From: Mycolicibacterium sp. TY81
GTDB lineage: Bacteria; Actinomycetota; Actinomycetes; Mycobacteriales; Mycobacteriaceae
Direction: 5' to 3'
NCBI RefSeq assembly: GCF_018326285.1
Contig: NZ_AP023362.1
Span: forward strand, 248,001 to 312,000
DNA: 64,000 bases
Positions 14,943 to 22,628 of the stretch are shown piece after piece. The translations under genes were made by a program, and so were the position numbers. Position 1 is the first letter of the stretch. The number at the start of each line of letters is the position of its first letter. The notes beneath the pieces were generated by a model, which did not search any database, was not told where the DNA came from, and saw only the letters and a program-made list of their open reading frames with translations.

Positions 14943-15257
14943 ATGTCGTGGCTCGTTCTGGTCCTGTCCGGCGTCCTCGAAGCGGTGTGGGCCACCGCGA
15001 TGGGCAAGTCCGAGGGGTTCAGCAAGCTCTCGCCCAGCATCGTGTTCGCGGTCGCGCTCATCGCCAGCATGGGCGGGCTGGCCTACGCCATGCGTGACCT
15101 GCCGGTCGGCACCGCGTACGCCGTCTGGGTCGGTATCGGCGCGGTCCTCACCGTGGTCTATGCGATGGCCACCGGGGATGAGCCGACGTCGGTTCTCAAG
15201 GTGGTGTTCTTGACGCTGATCATCGGCGGCGTGGTCGGGCTCAAGCTCGTGCACTGA
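14943..15257 (+). CDS. sugE: SMR-family guanidinium exporter (104 aa)
   Basis: Four-helix small multidrug resistance protein of the SugE/Gdx type. It has the conserved Glu13 in SGVLEAVWATAMGKSEGFSK, GTAYAVWVGIGA in helix 3 and LIIGGVVGLKL in helix 4. Gdx proteins export guanidinium in exchange for protons as antiparallel dimers. The guanidine-III riboswitch immediately upstream supports this substrate rather than quaternary drugs. Ribosome site GGGAGA precedes the ATG. Confidence 0.93.
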   Translation: MSWLVLVLSGVLEAVWATAMGKSEGFSKLSPSIVFAVALIASMGGLAYAMRDLPVGTAYAVWVGIGAVLTVVYAMATGDEPTSVLKVVFLTLIIGGVVGLKLVH

Positions 15258-15286
15258 GAACGGCGTTGGAGTCTCCACGACTTCGT

Positions 15287-15362
15287 CGATCTGAAGCTGT
15301 CGCACATGGCGACATTGTCAAAAAACCGGACATTGTCAGCCGATGCTGACAGCTTCAGATCG
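15287..15362. repeat. 15-bp inverted repeat with internal direct repeats
   Basis: Arms CGATCTGAAGCTGTC and GACAGCTTCAGATCG are perfect and 46 bases apart. Inside are two copies of GACATTGTCA (15311 and about 15329). It fills the gap between the convergent SMR and Lrp genes, so a bidirectional terminator or a small mobile palindromic element are options. Confidence 0.6.
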
Positions 15363-15409
15363 CAAGTGCCGCAGGGAGAGCCGACACGCCGACCGGGCCG
15401 CTCGACGGT

Positions 15410-15856
15410 TCACAGCGGCCGCAGCGACTTGATCGTCTTCATCGGGAACCGTGACGAGACACGGTGGATGCCCGGGATCGCGAGGACCTTGCTCGTCAGG
15501 AACTGCTCGTACGCGGGCAGGTCCGCGACGGCGACGCGGACGAGATAGTCCGGCGAACCGAAGAGTCGATGGAGTTCGAGCACCTGCGGGTACTCGGCCA
15601 TCGTGGCCTCGAAGGTCTCGATGCTCTTCATGTCGAAGTCGGTGATCTCGACGTCGAGCAGCACCTCGAAACTCTGGTTCGCGGCGGCGGGTGAGATCAG
15701 GGCCTGGTAGCCGACGATGACGCCGTCGGCCTCGAGCCGCTGCACCCGCCGCAGGCACGGCCCCGGCGTGAGCCCGACTCTTTCGGCGAGCGCGACGTTC
15801 GCGATCCGGCCGTCTTCACGCAGGACGTCGATTATTGCTGTGTCGAGACTATCCAT
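15410..15856 (-). CDS. Lrp/AsnC family regulator (148 aa)
   Basis: N-terminal winged HTH (LDTAIIDVLREDGR, VALAERVGLTPGPCLRRVQRLEADGVI) and C-terminal RAM ligand domain (GSPDYLVRVAVADLPAYEQFL). Start set at MDSLDTA. It is divergent from azlCD with 80 bp between, the usual arrangement of an Lrp that senses amino acids and controls the adjacent branched-chain amino acid exporter. Confidence 0.92.
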   Translation of the reverse strand: MDSLDTAIIDVLREDGRIANVALAERVGLTPGPCLRRVQRLEADGVIVGYQALISPAAANQSFEVLLDVEITDFDMKSIETFEATMAEYPQVLELHRLFGSPDYLVRVAVADLPAYEQFLTSKVLAIPGIHRVSSRFPMKTIKSLRPL

Positions 15857-15936
15857 GACCAATTATTGCTCACCGCAGCCGCGGAGCGCAGTAAGTGGCA
15901 ACCAAATTCCACTGCTGACCTGGGATCATTGTTGTC

Positions 15937-16644
15937 ATGGACGCTGCGGTGGTGACTTCTCGGAAAGCGGAGGTCGCCGCAGGCGTGCGGGCCTCCCTGG
16001 CCGCGGGCCTCGGCATGTACCCGATCGGCGTCGCCTTCGGCCTGCTGGTCATCCAGGCAGGCCTGCCCTGGTGGGTCGCCCCGGCGCTGTCCATCGCCTG
16101 CTTTGCCGGGTCGTTGGAGCTGCTGCTGATCGGCATGATCGTCGCGGTCACTCCGCTGGCGACCATCGCGCTGACGGCGTTCCTGGTGAACTTCCGCCAC
16201 ATCTTCTACGCGTTCACCTTCCCGCTGCACGTCGTGCGGAACCGGTTCGCCCGGGCCTATTCCGTCTACACCCTCGTGGACGAGGCGTACGCCGTGACCG
16301 CCGCCAACCCGCGCGGCTGGACGTCATGGCGACTGGTCACGATGCAGGCCGCATTCCAGTGCTACTGGGTGGGCGGCGGTCTGACGGGCGTCCTGCTCGG
16401 TTCGATGTTGCCGGCGCGCATCGAAGGGCTCGAATTCGCTTTGTGCGCACTGTTCGTCACGTTGACGCTCGATGCCTGCCGCTCTCGCGACGGTGTGCCG
16501 TCGCTCCTGCTTGCCGCTCTCAGCTTCTCGATAGCGGTGGTGGTCGCCCCGCATGCGGCATTGTTCGTCGGGCTCCTGCTGTTCATTGCCACGCTCGTGG
16601 CGCGCTATCTGCTGGTGCGGCGGCAGGCGGCCGTCGATGCTTGA
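15937..16644 (+). CDS. azlC: AzlC family branched-chain amino acid exporter subunit (235 aa)
   Basis: Large subunit of the AzlCD exporter. About seven membrane helices; GVRASLAAGLGMYPIGVAFG and GSLELLLIGMIV are family blocks and NFRHIFYAFTFPL is highly typical. Pairs with AzlD to export leucine/valine-type or related amino acids. Overlaps azlD by 8 bp. Confidence 0.92.
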   Translation: MDAAVVTSRKAEVAAGVRASLAAGLGMYPIGVAFGLLVIQAGLPWWVAPALSIACFAGSLELLLIGMIVAVTPLATIALTAFLVNFRHIFYAFTFPLHVVRNRFARAYSVYTLVDEAYAVTAANPRGWTSWRLVTMQAAFQCYWVGGGLTGVLLGSMLPARIEGLEFALCALFVTLTLDACRSRDGVPSLLLAALSFSIAVVVAPHAALFVGLLLFIATLVARYLLVRRQAAVDA

Positions 16645-16960
16645 CCTGAAGTACCTCGCGGCCGTACTGGCCACCGTCTTCGTCATCAATCTGGCCCTGC
16701 GCGCCGTGCCGTTCGCGATCCTGCAGCCGCTGCGCAAGTCCCGCTTCGTCAACACGATGGCCACCTGGATGCCGGTCGGCATCGTCATGATTCTCGCTGC
16801 CAGCACCTTCCGTTCGGTCTCCGGCGACGAAAAACACCTGGCGTATGCGGCGATCGGCGTGGCCATCACCGTCGCGGCACACCTGCTCGGTGGCAGGCGG
16901 ACACTGCTCAGCGTCGGCGCCGGAACCCTCGCCTATGTGCTGCTCGTGAACACGCTCTAA
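16637..16960 (+). CDS. azlD: AzlD family small exporter subunit (107 aa)
   Basis: Small partner of AzlC with three to four membrane helices. Start at ATG of MLDLKYLAAV inside the azlC 3' end, so the pair is coupled. The motifs LRAVPFAILQPLRKSRFVN and WMPVGIVMILAASTF are typical of AzlD. Confidence 0.9.
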   Translation: MLDLKYLAAVLATVFVINLALRAVPFAILQPLRKSRFVNTMATWMPVGIVMILAASTFRSVSGDEKHLAYAAIGVAITVAAHLLGGRRTLLSVGAGTLAYVLLVNTL

Positions 16961-16985
16961 GACTGCGCGGGGTTAGAGTTGAGCC

Positions 16986-17372
16986 GTGGTCGGTGACGGA
17001 CGGACCGGTGCTGCGGGCGACTTGGATCGGCGCTCCGCCGATTTGTCCCGCCGCGAGAACGCGATGGCCCTGCGGGAAGCCGAACAGTCCAGACGCGAAT
17101 GGGTCGCCGATGAACGCGACCGCATCGCCGACCAGCGGGACCGCATCGCCGACGAGCGGGATGAGGTGGCGGACGAGCGGGAGCGGCGCGCGGACATCCG
17201 CGAAGGCGCCACCGAACAGCGCGAGCGTGAACGCCAGCAGCGCATCAGCGAACGGGCCGAACGCCAGAACGCCGAAGTTCGCCGCGACGACGCGGAAATC
17301 AGGCGTGCGGTGGCAGAGACCCGCCGGCGGCTCGACGAGCGATCTGATCTGCATGACGCGCACGGGCCCTAG
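16986..17372 (+). CDS. Charged coiled-coil protein with heptad repeats (128 aa)
   Basis: Residues ~38-75 repeat a seven-residue unit of the form ADERDRI (ADERDRIADQRDRI, ADERDEVADERERR, ADIREGA), almost all Asp, Glu and Arg. The rest is equally charged and helical. No signal peptide, no membrane segment, no known domain. GTG start with TAGAGT six bases before it, which would give a leaderless message. Function unknown; a rod-like or single alpha-helix protein is expected. Confidence 0.7.
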   Translation: MVGDGRTGAAGDLDRRSADLSRRENAMALREAEQSRREWVADERDRIADQRDRIADERDEVADERERRADIREGATEQRERERQQRISERAERQNAEVRRDDAEIRRAVAETRRRLDERSDLHDAHGP

Positions 17373-17380
17373 CGGACGAT

Positions 17381-17764
17381 TCAGGTTGTAGCGCTTGGTG
17401 TTTCGAAGTACTGGACCAAGCAGAACTCGTGACCTTCGGGGTCGAACATGACGAGGACGATGCCCTCGTCGTAGTTGTGCCGAGTACCTGACCAGCTTCC
17501 ACCGAGATCCTCGACATGCCGGCGACCCTCATCGATATCCGCGACTTCGACGTCCAGATGGATGCGTACCTTCGTCGCCTTGGCCTCCGGTACCCGCTGA
17601 AAAGTGAGCCGCGGCATCGGACCTTCCCGGGAACCGAGAGTCGCCCAACCCGGGTCGTCGCCGTGCTCGTAGGAAGGCTCGATGCCGAGAAGCTGCCCCC
17701 AGAACGTCGACATGCGGACCGGGTCGACACAGTCGATCGTCACACCCGACCATTGGTTCGGCAC
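17381..17764 (-). CDS. VOC (glyoxalase-like) family protein (127 aa)
   Basis: Vicinal oxygen chelate fold: SGVTIDCVDPVRMSTFWGQLLG, then HLDVEVADIDEGRRHVEDLGG and MFDPEGHEFCLVQYF, with His and Glu metal-ligand candidates. Start set at GTG (VPNQWSG) because GAGGGAGGG lies 10 bases ahead; an ATG 33 bases further up is possible. Substrate unknown. Convergent with the coiled-coil gene. Confidence 0.85.
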   Translation of the reverse strand: MPNQWSGVTIDCVDPVRMSTFWGQLLGIEPSYEHGDDPGWATLGSREGPMPRLTFQRVPEAKATKVRIHLDVEVADIDEGRRHVEDLGGSWSGTRHNYDEGIVLVMFDPEGHEFCLVQYFETPSATT

Positions 17765-17869
17765 CGCGGCACGTCCCTCCCTCTGTTGATCAATCATGCG
17801 CCTGGCGGGCGACCGCGGGAAGCGCTCGACGAGGCGAGCTTGTCGGTGGTCGCCGATATCGTGCGCGTC

Positions 17870-18268
17870 ATGAAGCTTGTTTCCACCCGCATCATCACCG
17901 CCGACGTCCCGAGCCTGGTCGGCTTCTATGAATTGGTGACAGGGGCCGAGGCCGTCTGGGCCAATGAGCTGTTCGCGGAAATCCCCACGCCGGTGGGCAC
18001 TTTGGCGATCGGTAGCGACAAGACCGTGCCCTTGTTCGGGGCGGGCTCCGCCGAGCCGGCGGCCAACCGGAGCGCCATCATCGAGTTCATCGTGGCTGAC
18101 GTCGACGCGGAGTACGAACGGCTGCGAAGCCGGTTGGACGAGGTCGTCACCGAGCCCACCACGATGCCGTGGGGTAACCGGTCGCTGTTGTTCCGCGATC
18201 CCGACGGCAACCTCGTCAACCTCTTCACGCCGGTGAGAGACGATGCCAAGGCCAAATTCGGGGCGTAG
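17870..18268 (+). CDS. VOC (glyoxalase-like) family protein (132 aa)
   Basis: Glyoxalase/bleomycin-resistance type protein: MKLVSTRIITADVPSLVGFYELVTG, IIEFIVADVDAEYERLRSRL and LLFRDPDGNLVNLFTPV. Metal ligands are less obvious than in glyoxalase I, so it may be a binding protein or a dioxygenase-like enzyme of unknown substrate. Divergent from the preceding VOC gene. Confidence 0.85.
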   Translation: MKLVSTRIITADVPSLVGFYELVTGAEAVWANELFAEIPTPVGTLAIGSDKTVPLFGAGSAEPAANRSAIIEFIVADVDAEYERLRSRLDEVVTEPTTMPWGNRSLLFRDPDGNLVNLFTPVRDDAKAKFGA

Positions 18269-18296
18269 CCGCTGGTATGCGGCATAGCATCTGCTG

Positions 18297-19043
18297 GTGA
18301 GCTTCGTCGTCTCGCCGGACGCGTACGGCCGCTACATGGGCCGATACGCCGAGCCGCTCGCGGAGGTCTTCGCCGCCTTCGCCGGGATCACCGCCGGAGC
18401 CAAGGTGCTCGACGTCGGCTGCGGACCCGGCGCGCTGACCGCACGGCTGCTGACGGCGGGCGCCGAGGTCGCGGCCATCGATCCGTCACCGCCGTTCGTC
18501 GATGCGATCCAGAAGCGGTTTCCGGCGCTCGACGCCCGCCTCGGAACAGCAGAGGAATTGCCTTACGACACCGCGACTTTCGATGCGGCGCTCGCCCAAC
18601 TGGTGGTGCATTTCATGACCGATCCCGTCGCCGGCATCAGGCAGATGGCGCGGGTGACCCGGCCCGGCGGCATCGTCGCGGCGTGCGCGTGGGACGGCCC
18701 GACGGGTGCGCTGGCACCGTTCTGGGACGCCGTCCACGTGATCGACCCCGACGCACAGGACGAGGCGTTGCTATCTGGCGCGCACAGAGGCCACCTCACC
18801 GAGATCTTCGACGCCGCCGGGCTACGCAACGTGACAGAGGATGCCATCGCCATCGACGTGCTGCACCCGAGCTTCGAGGAGTGGTGGGAGCCGTACACGT
18901 TCGGTGTCGGACCGGCCGGGGACTACGTCCAGCGCCTCGATGACGAGAGGCGTGGCATGCTGAAAACCGTTGCGCGCGAACGTCTTGGCGACGGACCGTT
19001 CACCGTGACGGCCACGGCGTGGGCGGCGCGCGGCACCGTCTGA
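18297..19043 (+). CDS. SAM-dependent methyltransferase (248 aa)
   Basis: Class I methyltransferase, methyltransf_11/25 type: VLDVGCGPGALTARLL (motif I), AAIDPSPPFVDAI, LPYDTATFDAALAQLVVHF (motif II) and MARVTRPGGIVAACAWD (motif III). GTG start. Substrate unknown. Ends 6 bp from the convergent TetR gene. Confidence 0.88.
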   Translation: MSFVVSPDAYGRYMGRYAEPLAEVFAAFAGITAGAKVLDVGCGPGALTARLLTAGAEVAAIDPSPPFVDAIQKRFPALDARLGTAEELPYDTATFDAALAQLVVHFMTDPVAGIRQMARVTRPGGIVAACAWDGPTGALAPFWDAVHVIDPDAQDEALLSGAHRGHLTEIFDAAGLRNVTEDAIAIDVLHPSFEEWWEPYTFGVGPAGDYVQRLDDERRGMLKTVARERLGDGPFTVTATAWAARGTV

Positions 19044-19048
19044 TCCCG

Positions 19049-19627
19049 TCACGAAATGCCGAGTGCCGCGGCGACCAGATGCCAGAGCCGTTCGGCGGCA
19101 AGATCGGGATCGGCACGCGGTGTGGCCCGGAGCTGTTGGGCGATGCTGTGCCGCAGTCCGCCGATGACGAACGCCCCGGCGCTGTCCGCGTCGATGTCGT
19201 CGGGCAAGTCACCGTCGTGCTGCCCGCGGCGGATGTTGTCGGCCGCTGCCTCGCTCATCGTCTGCAGATGAACCGCTTCGAGTTCGGCGAGTTCGGGGTC
19301 CAGCGTCGCGCGGCCGAGCAGGATCGGCGCCAGCTCATCGTCGAAGTGGTAGACGACGAAACGGCGGGTGCGCTCGCGCTCCCGGACTCCACAGTCGGCG
19401 TCGACGGGTAGGTGCACGTCGGCGATGGCATGGCGCAGCCCGTGATAGAAGTCGTCGTAAACCGCTGCGAGAAGCCCACTTTTGGAACCGAAGTGGTGAT
19501 AGAGGGCGCCGGTGCTGAGCTGCGCCCGGCGGGTCAGTGCGCTCAGTTCGAGCACGCCGTTGCCGCGCACCAGTTCGTCGCGCGCGGCGGTCAGAAGTTG
19601 TTGACGTCCGATCGGGGCACGTGCCAT
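19049..19627 (-). CDS. TetR family regulator (192 aa)
   Basis: N-terminal HTH: QQLLTAARDELVRGNGVLELSALTRRAQLSTGALYHHFGSKSGLL in substance, with the YHHFGSK signature. Start taken at MARAPIGRQQ; a start 12 bases upstream would lie inside the 26-bp palindrome. Divergent from a phytanoyl-CoA dioxygenase gene with only about 48 bp between, so it most likely represses both genes through that palindrome. Confidence 0.9.
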   Translation of the reverse strand: MARAPIGRQQLLTAARDELVRGNGVLELSALTRRAQLSTGALYHHFGSKSGLLAAVYDDFYHGLRHAIADVHLPVDADCGVRERERTRRFVVYHFDDELAPILLGRATLDPELAELEAVHLQTMSEAAADNIRRGQHDGDLPDDIDADSAGAFVIGGLRHSIAQQLRATPRADPDLAAERLWHLVAAALGIS

Positions 19628-19633
19628 AGTCCA

Positions 19634-19659
19634 AAACATAACAGAACTCGGTTATGTTT
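19634..19659. promoter_or_regulatory. 26-bp TetR operator palindrome
   Basis: Perfect arms AAACATAAC and GTTATGTTT around an 8-base centre, in the short gap between divergent TetR and PhyH-type genes. Size and position are as expected for a TetR operator controlling both directions. Confidence 0.8.
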
Positions 19660-19675
19660 CGGCGGGAGTGGAGCA

Positions 19676-20536
19676 ATGAGCACTGAAGTGTCATCGCTGG
19701 CGGACTTGAGCGGCGACCTGGCCGGCACCTATCGCCGGACCGAAAGCAGCGGCGCGACCGTCGACCCCGCGATCGTCGATGCCGATCTCGCCACGATGAC
19801 GCGCGACGGCTACGTGATCCTGCCCGATCTGCTCAGTGCGACCCAGCTGGACGAGATCCGCGCCGCCGTGACGCCGATGCTGGATCGACACGGCCGCAAC
19901 GGTTTTGAGGGACGGTCGACGCAGCGCATCTACAGCGTGCTCAACAAGACCGCGGCGTGCGACGTCATCGCCGACCACCCGCGCGTGCTCGCACTGCTGG
20001 ACCGGATGTTCCTGCCCAACTATCTGCTGTCGATGCTCCAGGTGATCAACATCCTGCCGGGGGAACAGGCGCAGATGCTGCACACCGACGACGGCTTCTA
20101 CCCGCTGCCGCGGCCCCGCGCCGCGTTGGGCGCGGCGACCATCTGGGCCATCGACGATTTCACCGCCGACAACGGCGCCACCGATGTGGTGCCCGGCAGC
20201 CAGCTCTGGGGTGACCGGTTGCCCGGCGACGACGTCGAGCGCAAGCCCGTCGTGATGAGCGCCGGGTCGTGTGTGTTCTTCCCCGGCACGCTGTGGCACG
20301 GCGGCGGCGCCAACCGCACCGACCGTCCGCGGCTGGCCGTCACCGCCCAATACTGCGAGCCGTGGCTGCGGCCGCAGGAGGCCTTCACGCTGTCGATGAC
20401 CCGCGACACCGTCCGCCGGGTGTCAGAAGACATTCGCCGCATGCTCGGCTACAGCATTCACCCGCCCTTCATCGGGCAGGTGGACGGCATGCACCCGAAG
20501 CGGCTGCTGGAGATCGCCGGCGATCAGTACGCCTGA
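19676..20536 (+). CDS. Phytanoyl-CoA dioxygenase (PhyH) family protein (286 aa)
   Basis: Fe(II)/2-oxoglutarate dioxygenase. Iron ligands are HTDDG (HxD, about residue 138) and the distal His in FFPGTLWHGGGAN, with the 2-oxoglutarate Arg in NRTDRPRLAVTAQY. GWGAGTGGAG-type ribosome site (GGGAGTGGAG) before the ATG. Substrate unknown; the TetR partner suggests induction by a small lipid-like molecule. The stop codon lies inside a palindrome that probably ends transcription. Confidence 0.9.
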   Translation: MSTEVSSLADLSGDLAGTYRRTESSGATVDPAIVDADLATMTRDGYVILPDLLSATQLDEIRAAVTPMLDRHGRNGFEGRSTQRIYSVLNKTAACDVIADHPRVLALLDRMFLPNYLLSMLQVINILPGEQAQMLHTDDGFYPLPRPRAALGAATIWAIDDFTADNGATDVVPGSQLWGDRLPGDDVERKPVVMSAGSCVFFPGTLWHGGGANRTDRPRLAVTAQYCEPWLRPQEAFTLSMTRDTVRRVSEDIRRMLGYSIHPPFIGQVDGMHPKRLLEIAGDQYA

Positions 20537-20552
20537 TCGTCGACGATCAGGC
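20531..20552. terminator. Palindromic terminator between convergent genes
   Basis: Perfect 22-bp palindrome with arms GCCTGATCGTC/GACGATCAGGC that includes the stop codon of the dioxygenase and ends 4 bp before the stop of the convergent gene. Confidence 0.5.
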
Positions 20553-20555
20553 GGA

Positions 20556-20783
20556 TCAGTACGGCACGTCGGTGGCGCCGGCGGACGTGTCCTTCTCGTC
20601 GTGATTGGACTCGTGGAACCCGAAGTCGTATGGGTTCGGACCTTGCTGCGGCAGGTCGAATTCGTCGCCGCCGTAGGGCACATCGGGATCCGGATCGGCG
20701 CCGGCCATCGGGGCAAGACTGATCGCCCCGCCGATTGCGGCAGCGGCAATCCACGTTCCTACGAGCGCATTTTTCAATCGCAT
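20556..20783 (-). CDS. Small secreted protein (75 aa)
   Basis: Signal peptide MRLKNALVGTWIAAAAIGGA with cleavage likely after MAGADP; mature part is short, acidic and Pro/Gly-rich (PYGGDEFDLPQQGPNPYDFG). AGGAGG ribosome site close to the ATG. No family recognised; one of many small exported mycobacterial proteins. Confidence 0.75.
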   Translation of the reverse strand: MRLKNALVGTWIAAAAIGGAISLAPMAGADPDPDVPYGGDEFDLPQQGPNPYDFGFHESNHDEKDTSAGATDVPY

Positions 20784-20893
20784 GACGCCTCCTGAGGGCT
20801 TTCCCGTAACCGGGTAGTTGCCCACAAATGTTAATGGCGGCACGACTGCGCTGACGCCGAATGCAATGAATTGACGGATTCGGGAATTCCAGG

Positions 20894-21586
20894 TCAGGCG
20901 AGAATTTCAATTTCTTCGCCGAGCCGGTATCCAGGCGTCAACGACAATGAATCACCACTCCAGAACGACCCGGGATCGAAATAGTTCTCCCGTTTCTCGG
21001 TGACCAGCAGTCCCATTTCCTCGTAGGTGATGGCCACTGTCTCGGCGCAATACGCGGTCTCGAGCCCGGCCGACCGCCGGCGGTTCTTGTCGCGCTCGGC
21101 GGATTCGCGAACCTTGCGGTGCACCAACGGAATTCCGCGTGTGTAGTCGCTGACCACCGGCGCCCGGCCACGGAACCACCGGCCCGTCAACCGCGCGGTG
21201 GTGGGGAACGCGGTGCCGTCCATGCGGGCCACCACATTCAACGCCAGGTCTTCCTGCTCGCGGGTGGCGTACGGCGTCAGCTGGCGCAGCCAGCACCGCT
21301 GCCCGTACACGTACACCCACCGTTCGACGGCGGCCCGCAGGTCGTTGAGTTGCACGCCGCGGTGGTGGCTGCCGCTCCACAGGCATTCGAGTTTGTCGCC
21401 GAGTTCGGCGTGCCAGATCAGCGGCGGCAGGTCGTCGATGGCGACCGTCATGCCGACATGGTTCACGGGCGCGTTGGTGAGCGTCTGGATGGCGCGGTCG
21501 GGCTTGGAAGCCCCACGGAACAACCAGATGTCGCCGGTCCGGGTTTCGGCCAGCGCCCGCTCCAATGTCACCGCGTTACCAGTCAT
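20894..21586 (-). CDS. Permuted NlpC/P60-like (YiiX-type) protein (230 aa)
   Basis: TGDIWLFRG...NHVGMTVAI at residues 18-50 with His43, and AYCAETVAITYEEMGLL with Cys180, give the His-first, Cys-last order of circularly permuted papain-like NlpC/P60 proteins. These act on amide or lipid-amide bonds, but the substrate here is unknown. No signal peptide, so it is probably cytoplasmic or membrane-associated. Confidence 0.65.
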   Translation of the reverse strand: MTGNAVTLERALAETRTGDIWLFRGASKPDRAIQTLTNAPVNHVGMTVAIDDLPPLIWHAELGDKLECLWSGSHHRGVQLNDLRAAVERWVYVYGQRCWLRQLTPYATREQEDLALNVVARMDGTAFPTTARLTGRWFRGRAPVVSDYTRGIPLVHRKVRESAERDKNRRRSAGLETAYCAETVAITYEEMGLLVTEKRENYFDPGSFWSGDSLSLTPGYRLGEEIEILA

Positions 21587-21635
21587 CTGGGCAGCTTAGA
21601 CATTCCCCGGCGCTTCGCTCGTCCATAATCACTGC

Positions 21636-21806
21636 ATGCGTGGCGTGTGGAAGTGGGTTGGCCTGGCCGGTGTCGCGGGCGTGGTCGCCGGTGGCGTGTT
21701 GGTCGCGCGCGATCAGCGCAAGCGTGAGTCATACACCGCCGACGATATTCGCGCCCGGTTGCATCAGCGGCTGGCCGAATCCGGCGGGAGCCAGCCCACG
21801 GCGTAG
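21636..21806 (+). CDS. Small single-pass membrane protein (56 aa)
   Basis: Reads [20 protein letters not shown] then [28 protein letters not shown]: one membrane helix, basic segment and soluble helix. CATAAT lies 6 bases before the ATG, fitting a leaderless message. Its last 43 bases overlap the 3' end of the convergent cyclase gene. Family unknown; similar short proteins occur beside mycobacterial genes but I cannot name it. Confidence 0.6.
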   Translation: MRGVWKWVGLAGVAGVVAGGVLVARDQRKRESYTADDIRARLHQRLAESGGSQPTA

Positions 21807-22594
21807 AGCCGGTGATCCCCGGTGAAGCCCTTCAGCTCCGCCACCCGGCCGCTGTCGAAAGTGATGTCGGCGCAGGAAGCCGAAGCGGACAAGGTATCTC
21901 GGACGGCCTTGCTCACGAGCACTTCACCGCCGTCGGCCTGGCTCGCCACCCGCGCCGCCATGGCGACGTTGCGCCCGAACAGGTCATCGCCGCGGCGCAC
22001 CGACTTGCCGGTGTGAATCCCGATGCGGACCCGGACGCCGCCGGGCGCCTTCGCCAACTGCTGCTGCATGTCGATGCTGCAGCGCACGGCCTGCTCGGGC
22101 TCGGCGAAGGCGACCATGAAACCGTCGCCCTGACTCTTCACGACCAACCCCGACTGCTTCTTGACACACCGGCCGACCAGCTTGTCGTGATGATCGATCA
22201 GCCGCACCCAGGCCCGGTCACCCATGCGCTCGTTGAGCGCCGTGGACCCTTCGATGTCGGAGAACATGATCGCCACGCGGCCCGTCGGCGCCAGCTTGGC
22301 CAGGTCCGGCCGCTCGACCTCGGCCCAGCCGGCGAGCTCCTCGATCGATGACCACATCGCGCCGCCGAAGCCCTCTTTGTTGATGAGGTTGGCGGTCTGC
22401 CACATCGTCTTCACCGCGGCGCGGCCGCCGGCCAGCAGCAGATTGGTGCGGGGTTCGGACGGTGCGCGCAGCTCCTCGATCTCCTGCCGCGCGGCCCGCA
22501 GCCGGGCGCGCGTCACCCGCAACACGATGGTCTCGACGACGACCACCACGGCGAGCACACAGATGGCGATCAGCGAGATCGTCGATACCGTCAC
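21764..22594 (-). CDS. Membrane-anchored class III adenylate/guanylate cyclase (276 aa)
   Basis: One N-terminal membrane helix ([21 protein letters not shown]), a linker, then a class III cyclase domain. Metal-binding Asp residues lie in FSDIEGST and [19 protein letters not shown] carries the transition-state Asn and Arg. Makes cAMP (or cGMP) as a dimer. No HAMP domain is clear. GTG start. Confidence 0.9.
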   Translation of the reverse strand: MTVSTISLIAICVLAVVVVVETIVLRVTRARLRAARQEIEELRAPSEPRTNLLLAGGRAAVKTMWQTANLINKEGFGGAMWSSIEELAGWAEVERPDLAKLAPTGRVAIMFSDIEGSTALNERMGDRAWVRLIDHHDKLVGRCVKKQSGLVVKSQGDGFMVAFAEPEQAVRCSIDMQQQLAKAPGGVRVRIGIHTGKSVRRGDDLFGRNVAMAARVASQADGGEVLVSKAVRDTLSASASCADITFDSGRVAELKGFTGDHRLYAVGWLPPDSASR

Positions 22595-22628
22595 CGCTCA
22601 AGTATCGAGGCGACGGGCCCCGATCGGG

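Noticed and set aside
17516..17869. Upstream extension of the second VOC protein
   Set aside because: The extra 118 codons run antisense to the first VOC gene; the internal ATG gives a normal-length protein.
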